Source: Methanobacteriota archaeon (lineage in GTDB: Archaea; Thermoplasmatota; Poseidoniia; Poseidoniales; Thalassarchaeaceae). Taken from it: 64,000 nt of DNA. A model generated the notes under the pieces. That model was given only the letters and a program-made list of their open reading frames with translations, was not told the DNA's origin and made no database searches. Where the stretch lies: assembly GCA_018650285.1 (NCBI GenBank), contig JABIGF010000021.1, positions 1-64,000 on the forward strand, read 5' to 3'. Below are positions 36,251 to 44,237 of this stretch, piece by piece. The translations under genes were made by a program, and so were the position numbers. How positions within the stretch are numbered: position 1 is the first letter of the stretch; each line of letters begins with the position of its first letter.

Positions 36251-37078
36251 ATGGAGAGCAAAATCAACGACCTTCGTCTACCGCTGATTGTTCTGCTTTC
36301 AGCCCTTCTTTTGGCAAGCAGTACTATTGCCGAATCCAAAGGAATTACAGGAGACGTAGCCGAAGGAGATACAGACGTTGCAAAAAACGGTTGCACCTGC
36401 CATTCTGATTACAAAATCGCACCATCAGATACTGTAACACTCATTGTTGATGGGGTGCCATTTTCATGGGCTGAAGGCAACACTTACACATTTACAATTC
36501 AATTGATTGGCGGACCAGATATTGCTGGAGGCCACTCAAACAGTGGTGGTTTCTCAATGCGTGCATCAGCAGGAACGCTTAGCGCAGCAACCGGTTTTGA
36601 AGACCTTGTCAAAAACGACGGTTCAGAACAAACAATGACTCACACTGAAGATGGAGCCCAAGTTCCTGACCGCATTTGGCAAGTAACTTGGACGCCGCCC
36701 GCTACAGGAAATGGTGATGTGACATTTTGGGTCGCTGGAAATGCAGTTGATGGAAATGGGGCTGCAATGGCACCAGATTCCTACAACCGTCTTTCATTCC
36801 CTCTAACTGAAGGTGCTGACAACGGCAATACTCATGCATTCATCGCAGGAGATGGAAACATTCAGGCACCAGCCGCAGCAAGTGGACACATTGACCTGCA
36901 CAGCATGGGAGCAAAATTCCGAGCTCACTGGCTTGGGCTTCTTGGATTTGGAGCCGTTATTTCAGTCCTAATCTTCTGTGGATTCTTCCTCCGTTACGGT
37001 TTCAGCCACAACTACAGTGGCCGCACAAACCTCATTCGATTGAGAATTAAGAATCTTCGCCGAGGTGACCAATTATGA
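36251..37078 (+). CDS. Exported reeler-like protein with CxCH motif and membrane anchor, first gene of cytochrome b/Rieske operon
   Basis: A 275-residue protein with an N-terminal signal peptide (LPLIVLLSALLLASSTIA). Near residues 48-51 it carries NGCTCHS, a CxCH arrangement rather than the CxxCH of cytochrome c, as seen in reeler/choice-of-anchor-type domains. Asp/Ser/Gly-rich beta structure follows (GGHSNSGGFSMRASAGTLSA). A C-terminal transmembrane helix spans about 226-250, and a basic cytoplasmic end follows. Whether the CxCH binds heme or metal is not settled by sequence. Its position at the head of the operon suggests an extracytoplasmic subunit or ligand-binding part of the complex. 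It overlaps the next ORF by four bases. Confidence 0.75.
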   Translation: MESKINDLRLPLIVLLSALLLASSTIAESKGITGDVAEGDTDVAKNGCTCHSDYKIAPSDTVTLIVDGVPFSWAEGNTYTFTIQLIGGPDIAGGHSNSGGFSMRASAGTLSAATGFEDLVKNDGSEQTMTHTEDGAQVPDRIWQVTWTPPATGNGDVTFWVAGNAVDGNGAAMAPDSYNRLSFPLTEGADNGNTHAFIAGDGNIQAPAAASGHIDLHSMGAKFRAHWLGLLGFGAVISVLIFCGFFLRYGFSHNYSGRTNLIRLRIKNLRRGDQL

Positions 37079-37152
37079 GCGACCAACAACGACTTGACTG
37101 TTGGAAAGAAGCACTCACAACATATCTGAAAGAAAGAGGTGACAAGTCGTGA
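37075..37152 (+). CDS. 25-residue ORF coupled between two operon genes
   Basis: A 25-codon frame (MSDQQRLDCWKEALTTYLKE, then RGDKS) that overlaps the end of the preceding gene by an ATGA and the start of the following gene by a GTGA. Its ATG is preceded by GAGGTGA at 37062-37068 with a 6-base gap. The next gene's GTG has the same SD at 37136-37142 and the same 6-base gap. A short amphipathic helix is likely. It may be a real small subunit or a translational relay; no homolog is known to me. Confidence 0.6.
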   Translation: MSDQQRLDCWKEALTTYLKERGDKS

Positions 37153-37598
37153 ATCAAGATGTTGTTACACGAATGCTTCGTCAAGTCGCATCGGGTGAGG
37201 TAAGTATTGAAGATGCCCGTACCGCTCTTTCAGGTGTAGAGTTAGATGAAGAAACATACGAAGCGGCAATTGATCACGGAGTCTTCAACAAAGTAGAACC
37301 AGGCACAGTTGTCCGCGCCACGCTCTCACCAAGTGGTTCATCTGCGTTGGTTGTACTGATTTTCCTTTGGGGTGTTGGTTGGACACTTTACTGGGCTGGA
37401 GCAATGACATACGGCCTCTACAATGGCTGGCAACAACAGCAACTTTCCTACTATCTTGGGATGACCATGGTCACACTAATCATCATGGGCATTGTCTATC
37501 TCAAATGGGTATTACCCGATTTAGTTGTCGTCAAACATCGACGTGGCAAATTTGTCGGACCAAAGGACCCAGACAGTTGGCAACAATACGAGGTGTGA
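37149..37598 (+). CDS. Two-TM membrane protein of the cytochrome b/Rieske operon
   Basis: A 149-residue protein. The soluble N-terminal part (residues 1-60) contains helical segments (VTRMLRQVASGEVSIEDARTAL). Two transmembrane helices follow at about 64-90 and 100-121, then a basic end. It starts at a GTG with a strong GAGGTGA SD. It sits between the reeler-like protein and the Rieske protein, which implies a small accessory subunit of the same complex. No family is recognised. Confidence 0.75.
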   Translation: MNQDVVTRMLRQVASGEVSIEDARTALSGVELDEETYEAAIDHGVFNKVEPGTVVRATLSPSGSSALVVLIFLWGVGWTLYWAGAMTYGLYNGWQQQQLSYYLGMTMVTLIIMGIVYLKWVLPDLVVVKHRRGKFVGPKDPDSWQQYEV

Positions 37599-37601
37599 TT
37601 T

Positions 37602-38477
37602 ATGGCAAGAGAATTCCGTCTCCGCCCTTCACCAAATGCTGATGTATTTAGTAATGAAAGTGGCTACAGTCTTGACCGAAGGCGCTTCATGCGGTATTCA
37701 TTCAACTCAGCAGCAGGCCTTATCACAATGGCAAGCCTTGGTTCAATTGGATTTGCTTCACTATTAATGGGGACGAGAGATAGCGAAGGTGGCAGCAATG
37801 CAATCAGTTACTGGGTCCCAAAAGGGCAAGAAGATTCCGTGTGGTATGGTTCAAAACACCTAGAAGCCATGAAGAAAAGTGAGTTTGAAGGAGAAGCGGC
37901 AAAAAGTGCAACTAATATGTCTGGAGCACAGGGCGTGTGGGGTGGAATGCCAGTAACAGTTGTTTATGTCCCTCACGAAGAAAACAAGAATAGCGCCACA
38001 TCTACTGGAGCACCACGATTCCAATTCATGGACGGAGTTGACCAAACTGGAGCAATTATTGGTTACGGTGGCGAAATAGAAGAAGAAGAAAAATGGTCTG
38101 TCCTCAAGATACATGATAACATCGTTATCCTGATGTCTCGTTGCCCGCATTTGTGTTGCATCCCAGGGTGGCAACTTGTTGCAAATGATTTCACAGCGGA
38201 TAATTGGCTGCCTGGCGGACTAGATTCAGGCGGAAATAAACTATTCTGCATATGCCACTCAAGTCGTTTCGACCCAACAGTAATTGAGAAAAATACCAAT
38301 ATCAACAGAACAAACGGTGCGGCTTTCCAGTATTTTGGCATCAAAAGAACCGGTGGGCCAACACCTGTTGGAATTCCATTAATTCCATTCGTTGTAAACA
38401 ACGATGTGATGGAAGCAATTGATTTTGAGGCAGAAGGAGTGGTCGAAATTCTCGACTGGTACACATACTGCAGTTAA
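37602..38477 (+). CDS. Rieske iron-sulfur protein
   Basis: A 291-residue membrane-anchored Rieske subunit. A twin-arginine-like start (RRRFMRYSFNS) and hydrophobic segment (GLITMASLGSIGFASLL) suggest folded export by Tat. The [2Fe-2S] ligands are visible in CPHLCC (Cys181, His183) and CICHSSRFD (Cys216, His219), with Cys185 or Cys186 and Cys218 available for the usual disulfide. The stretch between the two motifs (about 30 residues) is longer than in many bc1 Rieske proteins. It is followed 14 bases later by the cytochrome b gene. Confidence 0.95.
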   Translation: MAREFRLRPSPNADVFSNESGYSLDRRRFMRYSFNSAAGLITMASLGSIGFASLLMGTRDSEGGSNAISYWVPKGQEDSVWYGSKHLEAMKKSEFEGEAAKSATNMSGAQGVWGGMPVTVVYVPHEENKNSATSTGAPRFQFMDGVDQTGAIIGYGGEIEEEEKWSVLKIHDNIVILMSRCPHLCCIPGWQLVANDFTADNWLPGGLDSGGNKLFCICHSSRFDPTVIEKNTNINRTNGAAFQYFGIKRTGGPTPVGIPLIPFVVNNDVMEAIDFEAEGVVEILDWYTYCS

Positions 38478-38491
38478 GGAGGAAAAAAGAA

Positions 38492-39358
38492 ATGTTACTA
38501 CAATTTTGGTTCCTATGGCTCTTCATTATTATCGTCACAGTATTAGTGGCACTAACGCTTCGAAAAGAAAACGAAGATATTCCTCGAAAAGAACTTCTTC
38601 GTGCAGTTGAATCGGTTGGAAAGATGGGGATTGCAGAAAAATTATTCCTTTGGACCTTCTCTTGGCTAGATACAAGATTCAGAGTCCAAGATTATTGGGC
38701 AATGAGCCGTGACGCGTATCAATCTGTCCACAGACAGATGCCACTCACTCACTCTGAGAAGTATAAACTCAGAATCATTTGGTATTGGTATCCCCTATAC
38801 TGCTTAGGTGGAATCTCATTCCTCGCATTCATTATCCTAGTCATTACAGGAACAATTCTTGGGATTTACTACGTGCCTGGCGGAGATGGCGACCCTACCC
38901 CTGCATACAGCAGCATGGAATTTATCATGACTCAATTGCCATTTGGCTACATTATGCGAAGTATACATCACTGGGCGACTCACTTCATGGTGGCGTCGGT
39001 TTTCCTACACATGTGCCGAGTATACTTCACAGGTGCATACCGCAACCCACGTGAGTTGAATTGGCTCATTGGAGTTGGACTAATGGCTTTGACAATCGTC
39101 ATGGGTTACTCAGGATACTTACTACCGTGGGATGCATTAGCATTTGGAGCTGCAACTATCGGAATTGCAATGGCCAAAGCAACACCACTGATAGGTGGCT
39201 GGGTTGCGACTCTAATGTTTGGAGGTACTTCACTTTCAGGTGCTGCAGTTACCCGCATGTATTTCCTACACGTATTCATCCTACCAGTTGTTGTAACCAC
39301 ACTCATCATAATTCACCTGTTCATCGTTTGGGTTCAAGGCATTGCGGAGCCACATTGA
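38492..39358 (+). CDS. Cytochrome b, N-terminal (b6-like) heme-binding part
   Basis: A 288-residue integral membrane protein of the cytochrome b6 type. The four heme ligands can be assigned: His159 and His173 (IHHWATHFMVASVFLHMCR), and His260 and His275 (FLHVFILPVVVTTLIIIHLF). RVYFTGAYRNPRELNW and GYSGYLLPWD match b6 strongly. An extra transmembrane helix precedes them (residues 4-22). The C-terminal half of cytochrome b, with the Qo PxWY motif, is encoded in the next gene. The SD GGAGGAAAA precedes ATG 38492. Confidence 0.95.
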   Translation: MLLQFWFLWLFIIIVTVLVALTLRKENEDIPRKELLRAVESVGKMGIAEKLFLWTFSWLDTRFRVQDYWAMSRDAYQSVHRQMPLTHSEKYKLRIIWYWYPLYCLGGISFLAFIILVITGTILGIYYVPGGDGDPTPAYSSMEFIMTQLPFGYIMRSIHHWATHFMVASVFLHMCRVYFTGAYRNPRELNWLIGVGLMALTIVMGYSGYLLPWDALAFGAATIGIAMAKATPLIGGWVATLMFGGTSLSGAAVTRMYFLHVFILPVVVTTLIIIHLFIVWVQGIAEPH

Positions 39359-39371
39359 GAGGTGAGTCAAA

Positions 39372-42272
39372 ATGGGAATGATAGATAATTTTGGCCGCAT
39401 CGCTGATGTGTATATGCGTGAAAAGGACAAGATGCAAGATACTGAAGAAGAACGTCGTCGAGTCTTCGTAGGACATCCTCTTTGGCCACATGAAGTATTG
39501 AGAGATACAATTGTTCTTGCCGCAATGATGGCAGTTCTATGTTTCTATTCTTGGTTAATCCCACCACCACTACACAGTGCCGCAGATCCTTTCGCACAAG
39601 CAGGGTTCGTTTTCCCTGACTGGTACGTACTTTTCTCATACGGATATCTTCGTTGGGGAGAATACCTTCCACAGTTTGATATCCCACTACCTCAAATCAT
39701 AGGTGATTTCTTCGGCAGCCCAGTCATCTCATGGAATGCTGGATGGTGGGGTGCGTTCCTCACTGGTTTCCCTGTTGGGATACTTGCACTACCTCCTTTC
39801 CTCGGTGGGCGTGCAAAACGTGGTGTTGAAGACCCATGGTTTGCTACTGCGGGAATGATATACCTCGCTCACGTTTGGTTTATCAGTGTCTTTTCAATAA
39901 ACATCTTCTTGCAGTTATACGGGAAAAATCGTGCTGACTTCTGCCAATTAAATTCACACGCAGGACTAAGTTGCGGCGTAAGAGAACCGTGGATTGCAGA
40001 CCTCTTTAATGCCATACCGTGGATATTAACTGGGATATTAATTTGGATTGTCATCTATTTTATTGCCAAGTCGTATCTAATCAAAGCTGCTGGCTCAAGA
40101 ATCAATCCAAAGGCGGGCCGTACCGTTGCTTTAGGTGCGCTTGTAATCGCCATACTTCTTTCAGCGGTTTCATGGCCCATATATGATAATGGATTCTGGG
40201 ATGTTGGTGGATTTGGTGCGATGGATGATGTTGACGATTTAGCAACTCTAAGAAACCAACCAGTTGACACACTAGTGATGATGGATGAAAGCCACCTTTG
40301 GGATAGTATGTCAGACAACTGCCTAACATATGGAGCGAGTTCAAATAGCCCATTATGGCAAAATTCCAAATTTGAATCTGGCGATTCTGCCCGTTCCGAA
40401 TTTTGTTTGCTACCCGCCATACATTGGATGAATTGGGGGATTTTCCAACCTGTTCAACCAATATTAATGGATTTCTCTGATGCAAATAATCACCAACAAA
40501 CTCAGACCACCGATGGCGCCATCACCGGCGGAGTAAATGGATTTACTGAAGTATTCAGTTTCGCAGGAGACTCAAGCCTTTCTAACAATTATTTGTTAAC
40601 AGTAGAAGATCTCGGTGTTGATGAATTATCATTGGACTTAGGTTGTACTTTCAGAACAAGCACACGAAATGCTGGCGACCATAGCATCGCAATAGATGTC
40701 GCAGATGTAAGTGGCGCTAATGTAGCAAGCCTAAGCGGTAACTTGGAAGAAGGTGTCACTTGCACCACAAAGACATTCACTGTAAACCCAGGGACCTACA
40801 CTGTATCCATATTGATGGACTCAGCCTTTGATACCGGTAACTCAACAGTACTAGTTAATGCCACCTCAGCCATCAAAGTTACTCAACCACTAATTCTCAA
40901 CCCAGATACCGGAATGGCTCTTGACAGAACAAACAGTACAGAACTTGCTCTCGCTGGCATCTCTACTGATGGACTCTCATCTCTAACAATAGACAACCCC
41001 ACCTTCCATAAAAATCCCAAAGCGCTTGACGCGAAGTTGACTTATTCGCTATTCATCCCACCTCTTGCCCTTGGTGCAATGATGTATATTCTACTACGTA
41101 GTATGGCCCGTGGATATGAATACGAGATGAACAAATGTTACGGTTGTGACCTATGTGACGATGCTTGCCCTGTACGACTATTCACTGGAGGAGATAAACT
41201 CAACATTATCTACAACACTTGGAACAATGAAGACAATGGTGTACCACTATTCGCTTGTTTAACCTGTGGCGCTTGCACCAACGCCTGCCCACAATTAGTC
41301 GACTATGATTCATATATTGACATTCGCCGAAACTTGGTTGTTGGTGGGCCACCAGCGGCAAATATCCCTCATACTGTATTGCAAGCAGTGTTAGCAGCAG
41401 AAGCTGATGAAGAAGCAAACGACGACTTCATTTCAGTTGCAGACTACCCTATCCCATCCAATATCGGATACTACCCAGGTTGTGTTGATTACCTAGACCA
41501 AGATATGGTCTTTAGTCACCTCAACAAAGGAGAAATGAATCTCGGTGAAACAACAACCGCTGCATTTACCCTGTTTGATGAAATGGGAATTGATGTATCC
41601 TACCTCGGACGTGACTTCCTCAAGTGCTGTGGACATGACCAGAAGTGGCAAGGTATGGATAATGTGTTTGACAAGTTAAAATCCCACAACAAAGAGAAGT
41701 TAGAAGCAAGTGGAATAGACACTTTAGTCAGCAGTTGTGCAGAATGTTTCCACACCTTTGCTAAAGATTACGGCCTAGAAGGTATCAAAGTGATGCACAC
41801 TACAGAATTTTTGGCAGAACAAGGATTTGATGTTGACTTGACAACCAGTTGTCCAAAGACTGTCACATTCCATGACCCATGTCGCCTTGGTCGGCAAATG
41901 AATGTCTATGATGAACCGCGTGAACTGATTGAAAATGTCTCAGGCGTAACTATGGTTGAGATGGAGCATCACCACGAAGACGCATTGTGTTGTGGTGTCT
42001 CTAGTATGATGTCTTGTAACGAAGAGAGCAGAACTATCAGAGTTGAACGCTTTGAAGAAGTCAAGGCGACTGGTGCTGATATGATGATCACATCGTGTCC
42101 AAAATGTGTCGCCCACTTTGAGTGTCTCAAGTTTGAAGGAGACCCCAGTTACGACTTCGAAATCACTGATATTGTATCCTTCCTAGCAAAGCAAATTGAG
42201 GAGAAAAAGACTCTCGGTTCAGGTGCAACAGAAATAATCAACAACACCTCTACAGATGAAGCAACTGCTTAA
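39372..42272 (+). CDS. Cytochrome b C-terminal domain fused to HdrD-like iron-sulfur module
   Basis: A 966-residue fusion. Residues about 30-275 are the C-terminal, subunit IV-like part of cytochrome b, with the Qo motif PDWY at 82-85 and several transmembrane helices. Residues about 280-550 form an Asp/Ser/Asn-rich extracytoplasmic beta region. A helix at about 555-575 (FIPPLALGAMMYILLR) returns the chain to the cytoplasm. Residues about 585-950 look like HdrD/GlpC: two 4Fe-4S motifs (CYGCDLCDDACP near 589, CLTCGACTNACP near 628) and two CCG domains, with CCG near 752 and 873 and SCAEC/SCPKC partners. This joins a quinone-site subunit to a disulfide- or dehydrogenase-type iron-sulfur module. 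It starts behind GAGGTGAG. Confidence 0.9.
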   Translation: MGMIDNFGRIADVYMREKDKMQDTEEERRRVFVGHPLWPHEVLRDTIVLAAMMAVLCFYSWLIPPPLHSAADPFAQAGFVFPDWYVLFSYGYLRWGEYLPQFDIPLPQIIGDFFGSPVISWNAGWWGAFLTGFPVGILALPPFLGGRAKRGVEDPWFATAGMIYLAHVWFISVFSINIFLQLYGKNRADFCQLNSHAGLSCGVREPWIADLFNAIPWILTGILIWIVIYFIAKSYLIKAAGSRINPKAGRTVALGALVIAILLSAVSWPIYDNGFWDVGGFGAMDDVDDLATLRNQPVDTLVMMDESHLWDSMSDNCLTYGASSNSPLWQNSKFESGDSARSEFCLLPAIHWMNWGIFQPVQPILMDFSDANNHQQTQTTDGAITGGVNGFTEVFSFAGDSSLSNNYLLTVEDLGVDELSLDLGCTFRTSTRNAGDHSIAIDVADVSGANVASLSGNLEEGVTCTTKTFTVNPGTYTVSILMDSAFDTGNSTVLVNATSAIKVTQPLILNPDTGMALDRTNSTELALAGISTDGLSSLTIDNPTFHKNPKALDAKLTYSLFIPPLALGAMMYILLRSMARGYEYEMNKCYGCDLCDDACPVRLFTGGDKLNIIYNTWNNEDNGVPLFACLTCGACTNACPQLVDYDSYIDIRRNLVVGGPPAANIPHTVLQAVLAAEADEEANDDFISVADYPIPSNIGYYPGCVDYLDQDMVFSHLNKGEMNLGETTTAAFTLFDEMGIDVSYLGRDFLKCCGHDQKWQGMDNVFDKLKSHNKEKLEASGIDTLVSSCAECFHTFAKDYGLEGIKVMHTTEFLAEQGFDVDLTTSCPKTVTFHDPCRLGRQMNVYDEPRELIENVSGVTMVEMEHHHEDALCCGVSSMMSCNEESRTIRVERFEEVKATGADMMITSCPKCVAHFECLKFEGDPSYDFEITDIVSFLAKQIEEKKTLGSGATEIINNTSTDEATA

Positions 42273-42310
42273 GCAACTCTTGAAAGGGAAAAGCCCGAAG
42301 GGTGCAATAG

Positions 42311-42643
42311 ATGAGTCGACTTGACGAAGTGCAAAAACGCCGCCAACTTGAAGCGGAACGCATTGAGAAAAGCATGGCAAAAATGGCTGAAGAAAAAGCG
42401 GAAAGCGTTGGCGAAGGAGAATTATTCGTAGCCTTCGTTGATATTGACAATTGCATTGGTTGCGATCAATGTATGATTGTCTGTGATGACAAAGCCATAG
42501 AACTCTATGACTTGCCACTAAGGACAACTGGCTTAGAAAGCGAAGTAAACAAGAAAGCGAGAATATTACGCGAGCAATGTACTGGATGCCGCCTGTGTGC
42601 TTTAGCTTGCCCGACCAATGCAATAACAATGATTGATAGGTGA
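42311..42643 (+). CDS. 4Fe-4S ferredoxin domain protein of the cytochrome b operon
   Basis: A 110-residue protein with a helical Glu/Lys-rich N terminus (about 1-40) and two cluster motifs: CIGCDQCMIVCDDKAIELYD and CTGCRLCALACPTNAIT. In the first motif the last cysteine is followed by Asp rather than the usual Pro. A link between the soluble electron pool and the HdrD-like module encoded just upstream is a reasonable reading. The gene follows the fusion gene by 38 bases and precedes a small membrane protein. Confidence 0.88.
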   Translation: MSRLDEVQKRRQLEAERIEKSMAKMAEEKAESVGEGELFVAFVDIDNCIGCDQCMIVCDDKAIELYDLPLRTTGLESEVNKKARILREQCTGCRLCALACPTNAITMIDR

Positions 42644-42647
42644 GGAA

Positions 42648-42956
42648 ATGAGTGAAAAAACGGATGAGGAAGAGCCTGTGCGCTTTGGCTCAGAGTTTGG
42701 ACCATACCGGTCTAGCCATAGTTCTGGTGTGACTTTATCAACTTTCAAAACCCTAGTTTGGCTATCGAATTTAGGTGGCCTATTGTTAGTAGTCATCGCC
42801 CTTGAAATGATGATTGTACAACAACGATTTTACTGGGGATTAGCAGCCTTAATCGCAGGTGTCATCGTAGCATTATTCCCATCAAATTACGAAATTGTCG
42901 GAATGGGAAAAAAGAATGAAGCCGCGGAAAATGATGATTCTCAAAATAGTGACTAA
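42648..42956 (+). CDS. Small two-TM protein at the end of the cytochrome b operon
   Basis: A 102-residue protein with an acidic N terminus, two hydrophobic helices (SNLGGLLLVVIALEMMIVQQ and GLAALIAGVIVALFP) and an acidic, Asn-rich end. ATG 42648 follows GGTGAGGAA; an upstream in-frame TTG overlaps the ferredoxin gene. Its last position in the operon suggests a small membrane subunit. No family is recognised. Confidence 0.6.
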   Translation: MSEKTDEEEPVRFGSEFGPYRSSHSSGVTLSTFKTLVWLSNLGGLLLVVIALEMMIVQQRFYWGLAALIAGVIVALFPSNYEIVGMGKKNEAAENDDSQNSD

Positions 42957-42977
42957 TCAAGTCAGATGAAAGCATGG

Positions 42978-44228
42978 CTAATCAATCAGAGATACGACAG
43001 ATGAAGTGAGTTCTGCAAGTTCTGAACCCATTGCTAGCATTGCCAACTCAGCAACTAAAGCGTGCCAGTTATCAACACGCTCCAAAATTAAATCACCACC
43101 CTCCATGGTAGAAATATCATCGGGCTGCAAAAATTTTGTAGAAGGCGTATTCAAATTTTCCATCATTCCTTTTTTTGAATTTGCTCTATAAAATGTAGCG
43201 CAACTTTTCCCCCCTACACCATAAGCACACGGTTCAATCACGTAATCTCCAAGTTTGAGGAAAGTAGGAACTCCTTCTTGTATTAGGAAATCAATAGCAT
43301 CAGCTCCACCTTTACCATAGGTGAGTTTGTTTAATTTACGATTTGAGAGGTTTAACAATTCATCACCACTACGTATTTCGAGTATCCCTAAACCATAGGT
43401 GCCAGAATCATTCTTGACAAAAAGTGTAGGCTCTCCTTGAATCCCATATTCGTCATATTTACTCTGTAAATAAACAAGGCAATCATCTACTTGCGCTGCT
43501 AACTTGATGAGACAAGACTCTTTTTCCAAACATTTTTCCTCGCTAACAAACCAATGTGTTCCAAGCAACCAAGGGTCAATATCAAGAATTTTTGCCGCCT
43601 TATCAATAAAAGGTTGAACGTGTCTAAAGTGACTCGATTTTCGTCGCTGATACCATCCCATTTCTTGAGGTGGAGCAATTTCAATATCGCCGACACCTTG
43701 GAGTGGACTATGGCTCAAATCATTGTTTAGAATAATCATGTCCGGAGTTTCCCCATCAATTATCACTTCACCATCTGCTGAAACTTCACTAAGTGACAAG
43801 GTTCCTGAAAGCCCCTCAACTTCAGATAATCCAGTTAATTCTGGTGAACCTACTGTAACCTTCCTGCCGTTAATAGAAAATAATTTTTTTATTGTTATGA
43901 GATTCTCTACATATCCCTTATTCCTCGTATGACTCTCTGGCCAAATATGTAACCATTCTACTTCTGGATGTTCGTTGAGAAGCAAATTGGAGAGCGATTC
44001 AGATAGGACGTGGCGGTCGGAATCTCCTACATTGTTGAACCCTGCAGGGAAGGCATTGGCATCTACTGCTGCAACTTTCCAACCAGCATCTCTAATGTCA
44101 ACTGAAGCATAGAGAGGCATCGGTTGTTTCGCTCTCTCAATAGCAAAAAATTCTGTTAATTCTTCACGCTTTTCTTCCAATTTGGTAGTTAAATCGCTAA
44201 GAATTGGTGGACCTTGATATTCACTCAA
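42978..44228 (-). CDS. gshA: Glutamate-cysteine ligase, GshA (Acidithiobacillus-type)
   Basis: A 416-residue enzyme that resembles the GshA family named from Acidithiobacillus (TIGR02049/PF08886-like), which makes gamma-glutamylcysteine. Marker segments are ASVDIRDAGWKVAAVDANAF, PAGFNNVG, QEMGWYQRRKSSHF and KNDSGTYGLGI, close to the family's characteristic order. No glutathione synthetase gene is adjacent, so gamma-glutamylcysteine may be the end product. It shares orientation with asnB, whose stop is 9 bases upstream. Confidence in the family is high, and that in the end product low. Confidence 0.85.
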   Translation of the reverse strand: MSEYQGPPILSDLTTKLEEKREELTEFFAIERAKQPMPLYASVDIRDAGWKVAAVDANAFPAGFNNVGDSDRHVLSESLSNLLLNEHPEVEWLHIWPESHTRNKGYVENLITIKKLFSINGRKVTVGSPELTGLSEVEGLSGTLSLSEVSADGEVIIDGETPDMIILNNDLSHSPLQGVGDIEIAPPQEMGWYQRRKSSHFRHVQPFIDKAAKILDIDPWLLGTHWFVSEEKCLEKESCLIKLAAQVDDCLVYLQSKYDEYGIQGEPTLFVKNDSGTYGLGILEIRSGDELLNLSNRKLNKLTYGKGGADAIDFLIQEGVPTFLKLGDYVIEPCAYGVGGKSCATFYRANSKKGMMENLNTPSTKFLQPDDISTMEGGDLILERVDNWHALVAELAMLAMGSELAELTSSVVSLID

Positions 44229-44237
44229 TATATCACC

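Noticed and set aside
39061-39381. Plus-strand alternative frame inside the cytochrome b gene
   Set aside because: It is a shadow of the conserved membrane gene; codon content is driven by the true frame.
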